Shown here piece by piece: positions 22,940 to 35,480 of a stretch of DNA of 64,000 nucleotides (positions are counted from its first letter, which is position 1; the number at the start of each line of letters is the position of its first letter). Both the position numbers and the translations under genes were made by a program. Under the pieces are notes generated by a model. That model did not search any database. It was not told the origin of the DNA and saw only the letters and a program-made list of their open reading frames with translations. Origin of the DNA: Ophiodon elongatus (taxonomy: Eukaryota; Chordata; Actinopteri; Perciformes; Hexagrammidae); assembly GCA_016806645.1 (NCBI GenBank), contig JACSYO010001674.1, forward strand, positions 4,513,501-4,577,500, written 5' to 3'.

Positions 22940-25900
22940 GTATGTGCGAGTTGCAGATTGTGGTCCGTTTTATCTACTTTAAAGATTTTTAAACTTAATT
23001 TAAATTAGTTTACATCTCGTGTTTCTTCTGACGTTAATATAAGAGGTGAATCTAGGACGCAAATTATATCAACCATAAGCTTAAAATCATTTATGGAGGC
23101 TTGAACTTTTTTTATTTCCGGACTAAATTCTCCCTTTTTAATAGCTTCTGTTACCACCCTTCATATTTGATGATATCATAATTCACTTCTTTACAGTGTT
23201 CAGTCAGTCTTTGTATTATTTTATTTGCAAACCACTTTCAGTTGTCCTTTGGGAGTTGCGACTGAAGTAGAGGTTTTTACATACATCCTTTGTTTTGTAT
23301 ATTTTGTAAAGACTGTATTTGGGGCAGATAATCTTCATTATAAAAGGACATGAATCCTATCTAATAAAAGCTAATCTTTTATAGCCATAATCAAAACAGA
23401 ATGGCGCCTGAGTTATTTTTTATTGTGGCGGTTGCTACTGTACTGTGTTGCTGGCTGTATCTGTATGGAGATAACATTATGTCTATTCTGCCGTGGCCTT
23501 TTCACTGGAAATAGTCAACAGGGGTTAATGACTAACTAGCCTTGTCAGTCTGAGGTTTTGTTATGACCAGGGAAGAAACCCCGAGTCACGCTACACCCTT
23601 GACAGCACTCAAAATACTGTATTGATGTTTTTATTTGCACGTGATCTACCCAGATTGTGTCAAATTAAGACACAATAAATGCTATGTCAGATTTATATCC
23701 TGACCTGCGAGCGGCAGGACATGTGGGGGCATTTACATAGTAGCCTGGCGATCGGGACTTTAACATTTTTTGCAGGGATGGGATGACATGGCAAAGCAAG
23801 AACAGTGAACAGGAGTGCTTTTGTGCCTCTCTTGGCTTATCTAGCAGCCCTTCCCTCTCAGGTGCGGAAACTTATCCAAAGGTGAATTTCCTTTCCTTCC
23901 TTGGATCAGACAGAGGTTCCTTTATCCTAAACTCCCAGCTCTGTAGTAGAAAAGTAACCTGTTTTTATTCTCTAACAGTTGTTTGCTCTGGTAAAAAAAA
24001 AAGAAAAAAGGTGTATGCTCAAAAAGCTGTCGATTTGTAATCTCATTTACAGTAAAAGGTGCGTCACATTGCCAGAATTTTGTATCAATTTTAGCATCCC
24101 CATGAGGAGAAAAATATCTAATCATGGTATTACTTTTCAGGTTCTCTCTAGATCCCCCCCACATTAAAATAATGATACCTTCCGAGGACGAGCATACACT
24201 CAGACGAATAGTGCTGCAGTCAGTCGACATGGTCAACCTGGATATCATATAGCTTCCAGGGGATCGTTGCCGCTGCTGCCCTCCACTCCCTCTGAAACTG
24301 ATCCGGTTGGGGAAGATTAGGAGTGGCTTGTGGGCTGTAATCTGAGTCACATGCAGTCGGAGGACTAGTTAGATATCTGTCAGAAACACACCAATCTATA
24401 TGATACCCTGTCATTTTGTCCCGTCAACAGAAAGCTGGTGTGCATGTAAAACACACCACAGGGTTACAGGTGGATGATGCGATATTTCGGCAGGTGTACA
24501 CGTGAGACAATTTGGAAATCTAGAAAACAGCCTAATAAAACATATATTACTTGTCCATATAAACACATGCAGCCTCTAAAGAGTACCATTGCAGTGGTTT
24601 TAGCCAATTACCTACAAGTTTCCTTTTTAAAAGTTGTGTTAAACTTGCACAGTAATGAAGTTGTGAGCACGGTTTGTTTGGAAAACAGAGTTGGGAGCTT
24701 CAACATCTTATCTTTTTTAATCACATTTTTATCAGAATATCAGACTGAGAAGAACGACAAGCAAATATGGATATTGTGAAAATAGTTAAAAAATATTGTT
24801 TTGCATTAAAATGGCTGCAGCAATTGATTCTTAAGTGTAAAAACATTTCAATGCACATTTTTCTAAAACTGTGCCTTTGAGCAAAACAAAAGCACCAAAG
24901 GATGGATAATTGATTCTACAGAGGCTGAAAATGTATTCTTTCTGAATACTTGGATGACTTTTATTCACCTGTAATAGTTTTTGAGTCGTCTTTCAATACG
25001 TTTGAATTATCTTGCAATAGTTTTCACATTCTCTTGTGATATGTATAAATGCGTTTTACAAAGGCACAGATTCTTATGCCACGGCAATACACTTTACATT
25101 GTAGGCTAATAACATTAAAATAAAGCAGTACTAATTTTAATCCCGGTCGACGTAACCCTGGGTTATCTTTACATGGTTGACACCGTTTATATTCCTGAGC
25201 TGATCTGGAGCTGTCCAGTCTCTTGTGGTGCTGATTGCTGTTCATTTTCCTTCCTCTCCATGTCTGCTTACCTTCTTTGGAAACAAATATAAGCTTCCTT
25301 GTCTCCAAGCCATATATCGTTAATCAGTGTGTGTGTACATTGTACTGTCAATTATCTATTCATTAGAGAGAAAGCCAAAGTCTAAATTCCTTTACAGCTA
25401 AAATATTGTCCTGTGGTAATTAAAATGAGATGTGGTCAAAGCTCTGGAATTTATCTGGAATATTTTTGCTGCTAAATTTGACACAGAACCAGTACTGAAG
25501 GTGAGCTGCTGTTTTCTTAATCCAGTCTGTTGGTTAGTTGTCTGGACTTTGTTGGAATCTGGTCCTTCGTTCAATAACTAAAAACAACTTATTGGTATCT
25601 AATACTGTCATTAGCTTCCATGTCATTGAAGTACATGTCAAAAAACAACCTAAAAACAATTTTAGGTTTTTTTTTCCCAGCAAGTTGGGCTATTTCAAAA
25701 TTAAAAAAGAGAAAATTTTATCATAACAATCCACCAGTGTGTTTTCTGCCTACGGGTTGTGCACACATCCTCAATTATTTGTAATAATAATAAAACCATT
25801 TTACGCTGATTAGATATTGCTGCATAAGGTTAGCACTAAGTAACACAAAAGCTATTGTGGGGTTAGACCAAAAATATTTTAAAAGATAGAATGCAAAAGT

Positions 25901-26256
25901 ACTGCAAGAGATTGCAATGGGATAGTCGTTTCAAGAAAATTCCCAAAGTGGTCGTTTAAGGACTGTACACATTTCACAATGTACAGAAATACATGCAACT
26001 CAATGGCTCGGTGGAAGATAGAACAATTAAAATGATCAAAAAAGACAAAGTATAAAGAATGTGGTTAAAACATGCAATACTAGTACGATCCAATAATACA
26101 ATCTACTTTTGAATGCTGTGCCTTTTTTTGGGGGTGGGGGGTAACTTTGCTCTGCCAAGATGGTGGAGGAACCATTTCAATTTCACTATGTATTCCCTTT
26201 TCACAGACTGAAACAACAATCTGTGCCACTACACTTGGAGAAACTAGGGCACTAAG

Positions 26257-27965
26257 ATGCCAAAAAGCGATACCTGGCCAGGTGGCATTGGATTGGAGAC
26301 GATGACTGGCATGGACAGCGCTGGCAGCTGTGACAGCGTTCTCAGCTCCAACTCTATCTTTGTAAGTGACCTTACCCTCTTCCCAATGTTTTTTTTTATT
26401 TTTTTTTTTATCATTGTTCAAAACAACATGAAATATCAAGACAAAGCCTGAGCTGAAACATAACAGCTAAGGGATGCAATTGGTTTCATGTCTATTTAGA
26501 AGTGACGGGTTTCTCTGATTAAAAGTGATGCCAATTCTGCCGTTTGTCAATTTCCTCTCATTGTTTTATGTATTACAGAGTGATGATAGTCTGGAGCACC
26601 TGTCCGCTGAAGAGAAGGCCTGTCTCATGTTTTTGGAGGAGACTATTGAGTCTTTGGATACGGAGGAAGACAGCGGACTGTCCAACGACGAACCCGACCA
26701 ACTGCCCAGCCCTGGCAACCTCGCTAACAAACTGGCTGACCTGTCGGCCTCAATGATCAAAACCAAGCTCACCAGTGAGTTCATCTCTGTGACCAGATGC
26801 AGAATTAGCTAAACAGTTGGTCAATTGAATACTATCTGGTGACAAACATGTGTCCGTTTGTCTTTCAGGTTCACAGAAACCCGCGTCTAATGAACCCATA
26901 CAGGACTTTGTTGAGATCAAACCCATGCAGAGCTACCTGGTTCCTACACCTCTCGTTGTGGCAAGCAGCTCTCCATGTTCTGCACTAAATGCAAAGACGG
27001 GGGTCCATCCAGACAAAAACCTCAGCTCTAAGCCTCACTTCATCCCTCCAAGCCACAAACCGGATCACAAACGCAACCAGAAACCTGTCGCTCCCCATGT
27101 ACCTTTAGAGGTTAATGTTGTGATACCTCCTCCCACCAAACCCAGGGACTACTCAGTTAGGAAAGCTGAAGGTTTAACTCGAGGCCCTCTGTCCTACGAG
27201 GCACTTGTTCATCTGCGGAGGAGTGCCTCCACAAAGAAGACGCCTCTCTGTCCCACAATTGATCACACTATAGAATCGGACAAGCACCTTCCCTTCACAG
27301 TGGAAGGCCCGAACCTCAGATTTCCTCCAAGATTGGACAGATCCCACTCAGAAGCTTATAAGTCTAAGACTGGTCCTCCGGTTGTTGGCCCCAAACCCAA
27401 AAAGATTCCTGCCAACATATCTGTGAAAACACAAAATGAAGCGTCCATAACCTCAGACTCTCCGTTCAATATCAAGAATGCAACAGACCCCCAGGACGTC
27501 AGACTGGAAGCTTTGCAGAAGCTGGGTCTCCTGAAAGACCAAGAGCCAGGAAATGAGTCCGTAGCCCCACTGCCCCCCCCTAAACCTCACTCCTCTTTGG
27601 ACCCAACACCCAACCGATTTACAAAAGGTCCACCTAACGTTAATCCATCAAGACACCCATCGTTTTGTCAATCTCAAGTGCCCACAGAGCCCAAGAACAG
27701 GTCTCTGCAGAGCAGCGCCAGTTTCCATCACTACTCCAGAAGTGACCAACAGCCTGCGTCTGAATCAGAGCCCGCTCAATCCAATGGATTGAAGGCAACT
27801 GGTCTGGAGCGCTCTGCCACCCTGGACAACCACAGAAGCGGAGGAAACGGTCAGCCCGTGCCCCGCAAACCCTTAAACTCAGTCGGATATACGGTGATGG
27901 TGGTGCCTGGGATGGGAGCGGATCGAAAAGAAGCACTGAGAAAGCTTGGACTGCTCAAAGACTAA
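26257..27965 (+). CDS. sarg: Specifically androgen-regulated gene protein homologue (C1orf116/SARG)
   Basis: Three coding exons, 26257-26361, 26579-26774 and 26869-27965, with consistent phases, give 465 residues. The N-terminus matches human SARG in design: MP...W..G, GSCDSVLSSNS, then LSAEEKACLMFLEETI and LDTEEDSGLSNDE (human: LSTEEKECLLFLEETI, LDTEADSGLSTDE). Near the middle are PKKIPANISVKT and RLEALQKLGLLKDQ, and the protein ends RKEALRKLGLLKD, so the motif KLGLLK(D/E) occurs twice as in the mammalian protein. The rest is proline- and serine-rich and looks disordered, without membrane segments or a signal peptide. The molecular function is not known; the human gene is androgen-responsive and epithelial. 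Position next to yod1 and pfkfb2 repeats human 1q32.1 order, which supports the call. Confidence 0.93.
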
Positions 27966-28267
27966 ACCGGGTAAACAGCAGAAGTCTGCCTGCGTAAAGG
28001 CAGTGCTCAGAAGGAGTTCAAGAGGACCATCGGCTTAAAGAGTTAGAGAATTAAGTGGGAACTTGGCACACGGCACTTTGGCAAACCCGAGCAGAAGGGG
28101 ATGAAGAGGAGGAAGAATTTAAAGGGCAACAACAGCACTTTTGATATAGGTTTAAACACACAGGGATTCACGTACTTGAGGGCAGTTTTTTTTCCCCCAA
28201 CTATTGTTCTCCTGTTGGTTTAAATCTGAAAATGCACCTTTCACATGTTTGATTAAAATTACATGTC

Positions 28268-28673
28268 CATCCATCCATCCATCCATTATCCTCCGCTTAT
28301 CCGGGGTCGGGTCGCGGTGGCAGCAGGCCTAGCAGGCCGACCCAGGCTTCCCTCTCACCCGCAACACGTTCCAGCTCGTTCTGGGGGATCCCGAGGCGTT
28401 CCCAGGCCAGCTGGGAGATATAATCCCTCCAGCGTGTCCTGGGTCTTCCCCGGGGCCTCCTACCAGTTGGGCGTGCCTGGAAAACCTCTAACGGGAGGCG
28501 TCCAGGAGGCATCCTGATCAGATGCCCGAACCACCTCAGCTGACTCCTTTCGATACGAAGGAGTAGCGCCTCAACTCCAAGTTCCCTCCAGATGTCCGAG
28601 CTCCTTACCCTATCTCTAAGGCTGAGCCCGGCCACCCTACGGAGAAAACTCATTTCGGCCGCTTGTATCCGAG
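28268..28673 (-). mobile_element. 5'-truncated non-LTR retrotransposon (LINE 3' end) with 13-bp target duplication
   Basis: On the - strand an intact frame (28653-28297) encodes the C-terminal end of a LINE reverse-transcriptase protein: MSFLRRVAGLSLRDRVRSSD, RSQLRWFGHLIRMP, GRRPRGRPRTRWRDYI, ending LLPPRPDPG. Its 3' tail is a (GGAT)n repeat. Identical flanks AAAATTACATGTC at 28255-28267 and 28674-28686 are target-site duplications, so this is a single clean insertion just downstream of, or within, the sarg 3' UTR. The frame is complete to its stop, but the rest of the element is missing. Clade (RTE/Rex-like or other) was not determined. Confidence 0.85.
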
Positions 28674-28686
28674 AAAATTACATGTC

Positions 28687-30904
28687 ATTCCATCTAAATC
28701 AGAATCTTTCATTATGTTTGCTTTAACAAATTTCAGTTACGGCTTGACAAGGACCAACACGACACCTAATCAGCCCAAGAGTGCAAATTAATGGGCTGCT
28801 GAGAAATACATTTTTGCAAACATACATTTATGGCTACATTTTTTTTGTCTAAAATCAACAATAGAAAGAGATATTGTAATCAGCCTGTAAGTGCAAAAAA
28901 ATAACATTTTAGATTCTGAAGCAAGCTATATTGTAGCTTTCCATTAATCTTGTTCCTTCCTCATTATACTGCACATAACATGCTGCTCAAATGTACTTCT
29001 ACTTAAAGGAAACATCAACCCAAATCAACAGACTTTTTCCATGATTGTTTTATAATTCACAGATGTGCCTTTAAGTGGATTGTTGAGTACATTCCTTGGA
29101 GCAAAGTAGATCATAATTATTGTAAAACCAATTCTGAAAGTGTTTTGGGGTGATTTTTCAGTGTTTTCTAATATTTAGTAACAATCAGCAGTAGTTATTA
29201 TTGACATCTGATGCATCAATAACTCCCGATTTGTTTCTGCTACTATTTTATACAAAATGGATTACATGGTTTTAAAAATATGAGATGACTGCCTTCATTG
29301 TCTAGAGGCTGGAGATGTTCATCCAGAAAAACAATGATAATGTGATTATATTTGACCAACTCTTTACCATCTCCATAAAAAAAGAGAAAATAAAGAAGTC
29401 TGCGTGATATTAACTGCGTATTGTTATTTTTTTTTATCCTCACTAGGTTAAATAAAGTCCATCCGTCTTGTCATTTTGAATTATGCAGCTTTGTTTCTGA
29501 AACTGTTTGACTTGTGATTTGAAATGTGATAAACTGGATTTGCCTTTTTCCGACCGAGCTGTGGAATAACATCGCACAGAATTAGTGCAGCACAAAGAAG
29601 CAAAGGCAAACTCAGACAAACTATCATCCCGGTTAACCTGCAGAGTTACCGCAAGTCTCCGCCTCATCCAACACTCCACTTACACAATGACCATCGGCCT
29701 TATTCGACTCATCTTACACGCCACTCGAGCAGCGAGAAAGCCTGCTCAGCTGTTCTTCCATTATCCGATTAACTTAGCAGACCCGTGCTTTTACTTTCTC
29801 CGTTTTCTCAATAACCCTCGCATGGAAGACTCCTAATTCCAACCGCTGACTTACTTGAAAGGCCGGACACTTGTTACGCAACAGTCTTGAATTAGTACGT
29901 GGTTGATTATTGCGCGAGACGATTACAGTTGCCCTCTGTGGCGTAATCTCTCATTAAAGGCGAGGGGCTCGCCTAATGGGCCCGTATCTGTGTCGGCGCA
30001 CGGGCAAAACAAAGGGTGTCGAATTTTGAAACTGACACGGCTCTCTGCCGGTCAAGTATTATTAAACAATGGATGAAGAAATCAGGCCACAGCCATTTTT
30101 AGAAATATGATACTCGGGCAGAAAAGTGAGCTGCAGGGAGGATTGAGATTATCAACGGAGATGCATTCGATGCAACTACGGCATTCTCAGATAAAGACTA
30201 TTTAAAATAATTATTATCTATGCAATATATTTGACATCTGCCTCAAAAGCAGCTTCAATATTTGCTTTAGGAATAAATGAATGGTTCTCTCATCTTTATT
30301 AGGCTTCAGTAAAATCACACCAAAATCCACAATGCTGACCCCAGAGGTCATACGGTATGTAACACGAGATTACCGTCTACTACCTGAGATTACCGTCTCC
30401 TACCTGAGATTACCGTCTAGATACTGTAGCTGCTGCCTTGACAACAGCCCCCCTGACTCATTCGTGACCGTGGAGTCATCCATTTGCTGAGACACAGCGA
30501 ACTGAATGGAAATGTTGCTGACGAAGGTCTTTTTTGTTATTACGGTTCACGACACACTCAACAAGCCACGTTCAAATGTCTGTTTGCAAAGTAAATGAAA
30601 CTCGCCATGAAGTGGATAAATTAATTCCTTTTATTTCGTCTATTCAGCAGCATGAATGTGAGAAGATAAGATAAGGAACAGGTTGAAATGGTGGTTTACA
30701 AATCAGCAAACGGCAAAACACATTACAACTTAAATATTATAGTAGCTGGACTTTGAGTCTCACAGTGCAGAAGGTTTTACGGTACAGTGCAAAACAATTC
30801 AAGGGTAGTATCATACTGTAGGTAGTATTTTATGAACATTCAAAATGTGATTGAAGACCCATGACACATGGACTCGCAATTTTAGGGACACGTGAACAGT
30901 CTTT
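28687..30904. other. Intergenic sarg-kif17 (junction of two conserved synteny blocks), gene-free
   Basis: No gene is supported. AATAAA on the + strand at 29389-29394 and 29451-29456 could serve sarg if its 3' UTR extends through the LINE insertion. TTTATT at 30630-30635 could serve kif17 on the - strand. A short tandem repeat lies at 30366-30420. The rest is ordinary AT-rich DNA. Confidence 0.55.
30366..30420. repeat. 20-bp tandem repeat, 2.75 copies
   Basis: The unit GAGATTACCGTCTACTACCT repeats at 30366, 30386 and 30406 with one substitution in the second copy. The third copy is partial. Confidence 0.9.
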
Positions 30905-33900
30905 TCAATTCCCCTCGTTGTGGATGTGAGATCTGCTTTTTTTGCGCCTCACCTTACCGTTGGACGCCGGGACGCCCAGCGACTCCAGGCGGAAGGGACG
31001 TGGCAGGACGGAGTCTGTGCCGACGGGCGGGTTCATGGTGGAACCGCTCACAGTGGGGTGGGCCGTCCCGTTAGCCAGGGGAGGAGAGCGGACGGCTGTG
31101 GGGAGAGGAGCTCCATCAGGTGGGTAAAACCAGTGTACGATGGGGTAAAACGCCTGAATGTAAATCGGTTCAGCATTGTGACCGCCGCAGAAAGTCTCAG
31201 TTGTAGCTCATTTTATTACCACTGAATCTCTTACTTTGCAACTATCATCTGTTCAGTTTGTGGCACTATGGTAGCATTTTAAGATTGTCTAACTATCTAG
31301 AGTTTAAAAATGGTTACTTTGGTACCATTGTTTACATCTTTATGATCTTGGCTTGATCAATTGCTCCACCTCAAGGAACTAACTCTTGCTTATTTAAAGA
31401 AAGACCAGAAACACACACACGATGATGGCAACCTGCACATTTAACACCGTGAGAGAGAAGTGACACTTTTCAATGCATTCGTCATTTGTTGTTTTTTGTC
31501 TTACCGTGTCCCTTGGGAGCTTCACGTCCCAGCAGCTGGCTCGCTCTCTTTGACTTGAAGTAGCTGCTGGCGATGTTCTCACTGTCGCTCCGGTCCAGCA
31601 TCTCCTTGTACCTGTCCTCCTCCACCTGCTGAAAACCAGCAGGAGGTTAAGGCTCCGTGACACTGTTTCAGAGTGTGTGTGTGTGTGGGTGTGTGTGTGT
31701 GTGTGTGTGTGATGACGCATGGACCATAAAACACACAAACGCACCATGAATGGCTCTCCAGCGTCAACAGCGGAACCTCTGCCGGCTGAAAGTTTCGGAG
31801 CCACTGCTGTGAGAGAGAACAAAAGAGAGATCGTATTTAAAAAAAAAAAGGGAGAGATTCTGCAAAACACACATATTTACACTCACAAGCCATATCATCA
31901 CTAAAAAAAAAACGGATGACTTTTTGTACTTCGTCTACTTTCTGTACGCCTTCTTCACACTCTGCACCTGAAGGCAGTGTCGTTTTCTGCACCGTGACAT
32001 CAGGCAGCCTCCAGGTGGCGCCGTCCTCGTCCCAGACGGCCTCCTTCTTCAAGCGGTCCAGGTTGCTGTAGTTGCAGTCGCGGCGCACCAGGGGCACCAT
32101 GCGCTCCAGCAGGCTGTGCAGTAACTGGCCCTCCCTCTCCAGCCGCCGGATCGTTGCCAGGTAGTCGTCCCTCTCCACCTCGAACTCTGCCTGCAGGTCC
32201 CGGATCTCCAGTTTGGCTGCTTTCAGCTGTCACAACAGGTTGATGTGGGTTTTTTTTACGTTTGAATGGCAGAGCACATCATTTCAACACCAACCGCTAA
32301 GAGACTATAAAAGTAAACACTAATGAATGCTCTGTTTTGCGCTGCGGACCCAGAACCCAGTCGTTAAACATTGCTCCAAACCCACCGTGTGTCCCAAAAG
32401 AACCTGTTTCATTTGTCCCGCTGTGACCCACCTTGCCCTGGACCTTGACCAGGATTTGGCTTTTGGCATGGACCTCTTCCTGGATGGAGTTGTAGACGTT
32501 CAACAGCACATTTTCACTGTCCTCACTGTTCTCCGACAGAGCGCAGATAAGGTGGACTTTTCTCTGGTCGGCAAGGTTCTTCCTCTGCGTCTGTCTCTGC
32601 TTCAACTCTTTGTTCCTGGCCTGCTCTCCTCCGACCACCTCCTGCTCCAGCTGCTGCAGTCTGGGGAGAGACGGACGAATGGGAACGACAAACTGGGTTT
32701 TTGAAGCCGAAACTGGCGTCAATATTTGAGAGTAAAACATACAGGGAACATAGAGAAACAATCTTGAAAACGCTGTGTTTTTGGTTTGTTTTTTTGTTAA
32801 ATTGTGATCACATACTGAAATCATACAGAGCGGGACTTTTTAAACTTGAACAGACACTGATACGGATTTATCTGCAATAAACTAACACGGGCTGAAATAG
32901 GAAAGCATAAAAATAACACGCCAGACTATTATGACCCCACGCTCCTCATCTTGATGTAGACATGATGTAGAAAGATTTTTATCATAAAGTGCAAGAAGTG
33001 CTGAAAGTTGGTTATGTGTATAAAATGTGTGCCCACGTACCTTTCCAGGACGTTTTGCTGGTCCGGAGGCCCTTCAGTGACCTCAGGTGAGACGTCTGTG
33101 CTTTGTTGGACACCGACTGCTGGTACAGCAGGCTGGCTCACCAACTTGAGGAAATAATACCCTTTAAGTTTCTAATATTTCTAATAATCCATAGTTCTAT
33201 TTTCATACCAGCTCGAAAGGATTTTCAAGCCGTTTTGTTTTTTTTCTTCTTGAAGTGGTGTATATATCATTTGGGAACTATAATATCGATTAGTGAAAAT
33301 GATGCAAGGGTGCTAGTGGAGAGTACCTTGGTTTGGGAAGTTTCTCCAGCTGTACTGTGGCACATGGGATCAGTGTTGTGGCAGAACTCTTCCTCGGCAT
33401 CCTCCGTCATACAGCTAGAGCTCACTGATGCTAAGAAGCAATACAGGGGGAGGACACAATTGCAAGAGCTCTTGATGAACTGCGCGATCACATACAACGT
33501 CTCTAATGTTCGGCTTTTGTTCAGGCTTTTTGACGGACTAGTGAGCACCGAAAACACATTTAGAAACTAGTTACATGGTTCTTGGGGAGATGATTTTCTG
33601 TTTTTATTCTTTGGGACGGAGCTCCCCCTGCTGGCTCGAGCCGTCTCCAGATCGCACAGCTTGGATTCACAGGAGGAACGCAGGGCAGCGATGTCCTCCT
33701 GCAGCTTTGCTTTGGACTCCTGCTCTGCATTGTACTCGGCCTGCAACTTGGCCAGCCTCACTTCGTACTCCTGCGGCGAGAGCAGAACACAGTCCCATAA
33801 ATCACCTTGTTCTTACACAAAGCATGTGGAGGTGTGAAGTGATATATTGGTGTGGGAACGGCCCGCAATTGCCTCTTTAATCTTCTCCTTCTCTGCTTCT

Positions 33901-35435
33901 GTGTTGCTGGATTGTGGCCTTGAAGCAACAGCGGGGGATGCCTCGGACAGCTGACCAGCCAGCAGAGCTGCATGATAAAAAAGTTTTTTTCAGCAAGACG
34001 GGTAAAAAAAAAAAAAAATCAGTCAACTAAAAAGCAAATTAAACATGTTTCACCACCTGCATTTAAATCTTTTGGCAATTATCAAAGGAAAATGTGTTGT
34101 TTCCCTTGTATTTAAAGGCTAGTTTTGACATACATCACTCACACGCAAGGTCAGCGGTGCCCAGCTGGCCTGAGATGAGGGCCCGCAGCTTCTTGATCTC
34201 CTCCTGAAACTCTCGGAGCAGGGCATCCTTGGGGTCCTCGTTGATGCGAGGCCTGTTCTGGATGCTCTTGGCCCGGTTGGCATAGCGCAGCGTGCTCAGG
34301 CTTTCCTCGTAGTTGTTGTCTGCTGGCGAGAGACAGGCGATCATCAGGGTGCGCGTGTTTCCCCCCAGAGAGTCCTGCAGCAGTCGGGTCAGCTTGGAGT
34401 CCCGGTAGGGGACGTATTTGGAGCGACCGTCCACCAGGGCCGAGATGACGTTGCCCAGGGCCGAGAGGGAGAGGTTGATCTTGGTGGCCTCGCGGAGTCG
34501 CTCGCCCGTGGCGCCGGTCTTAGACTGACGCTCACTTCCTGCCAGGTCGACGAGGTTGAGTTTACCTGCTCGGAGACGATCCTGGTCATCTGCATCTGAG
34601 AGGGTTGATACAAAACAACTTTTAGTGGACACAGCAGGTCACTCTCTTTATATAATGTATTACTTAATTATCTGCTCTCATATCATGTTTTTTATTTTTT
34701 TATTTTTTTCTTCTTTATTTTTTATTATTATTATTATGTTTGTGGTTTTCCAGTTTAGAAGTGTTATCTCTATGTGCTCTATCAATAAAAAGGCCTGACT
34801 CAACTATCAAATAGGTTCGCCAGGTTTTAGTTGTTTAATTCTTTGTATAACCGAGTAGCATTGTTACAATTTAAATTGTTTTTTGTTCACAAATATGTTG
34901 GCTCGATGTCAACATTTTTTATACAGTTAGTTTTTTGTCTTTCATCATCCACGTTCTTTTGAAAGCAACATATTTATGATATTTATGAACAAGGCAGTCA
35001 GGTAAAAAAATATGAATTCAGTGGAAAGTAGAAGCACAAAAAAAAAAAAACACACCAAGCACAACAGCTTGTTGACATCTTGCTCTTTTAATACCGAGCA
35101 GCTAGTAGGATCACATGTTTCTACAAGCACATGTTTATGCAGATTAAAACGACCTCTATTGCACATTGAACAGATTATAGATATGTTTCAACATGTTGCA
35201 GTTATTGTGTCATTATGTGTGTGCGTGTGTTCACCTGTGTTGCAGATCTCCAGATGGATGGTGAAGATGGAGTGCGAGCGGGAGGAGTCCTTGTTCATCA
35301 GCGTGTAGCCCACTGCCCGGTTCCCCCATCCTCGCTCCATGATCCTCTCGCACTCCCCCACACTGGGCACCGTGTGCATGGAGAGGTCCCGCGCATACAC
35401 CCCACGCTCTGGATGCTCCTTCAGCTGAGCATCCA

Positions 35436-35480
<45 letters not shown>

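Noticed and set aside
30359..30425. Three short direct repeats considered as a CRISPR-like array
   Set aside because: Units abut with no spacers and the genome is eukaryotic; a plain 20-bp tandem repeat.
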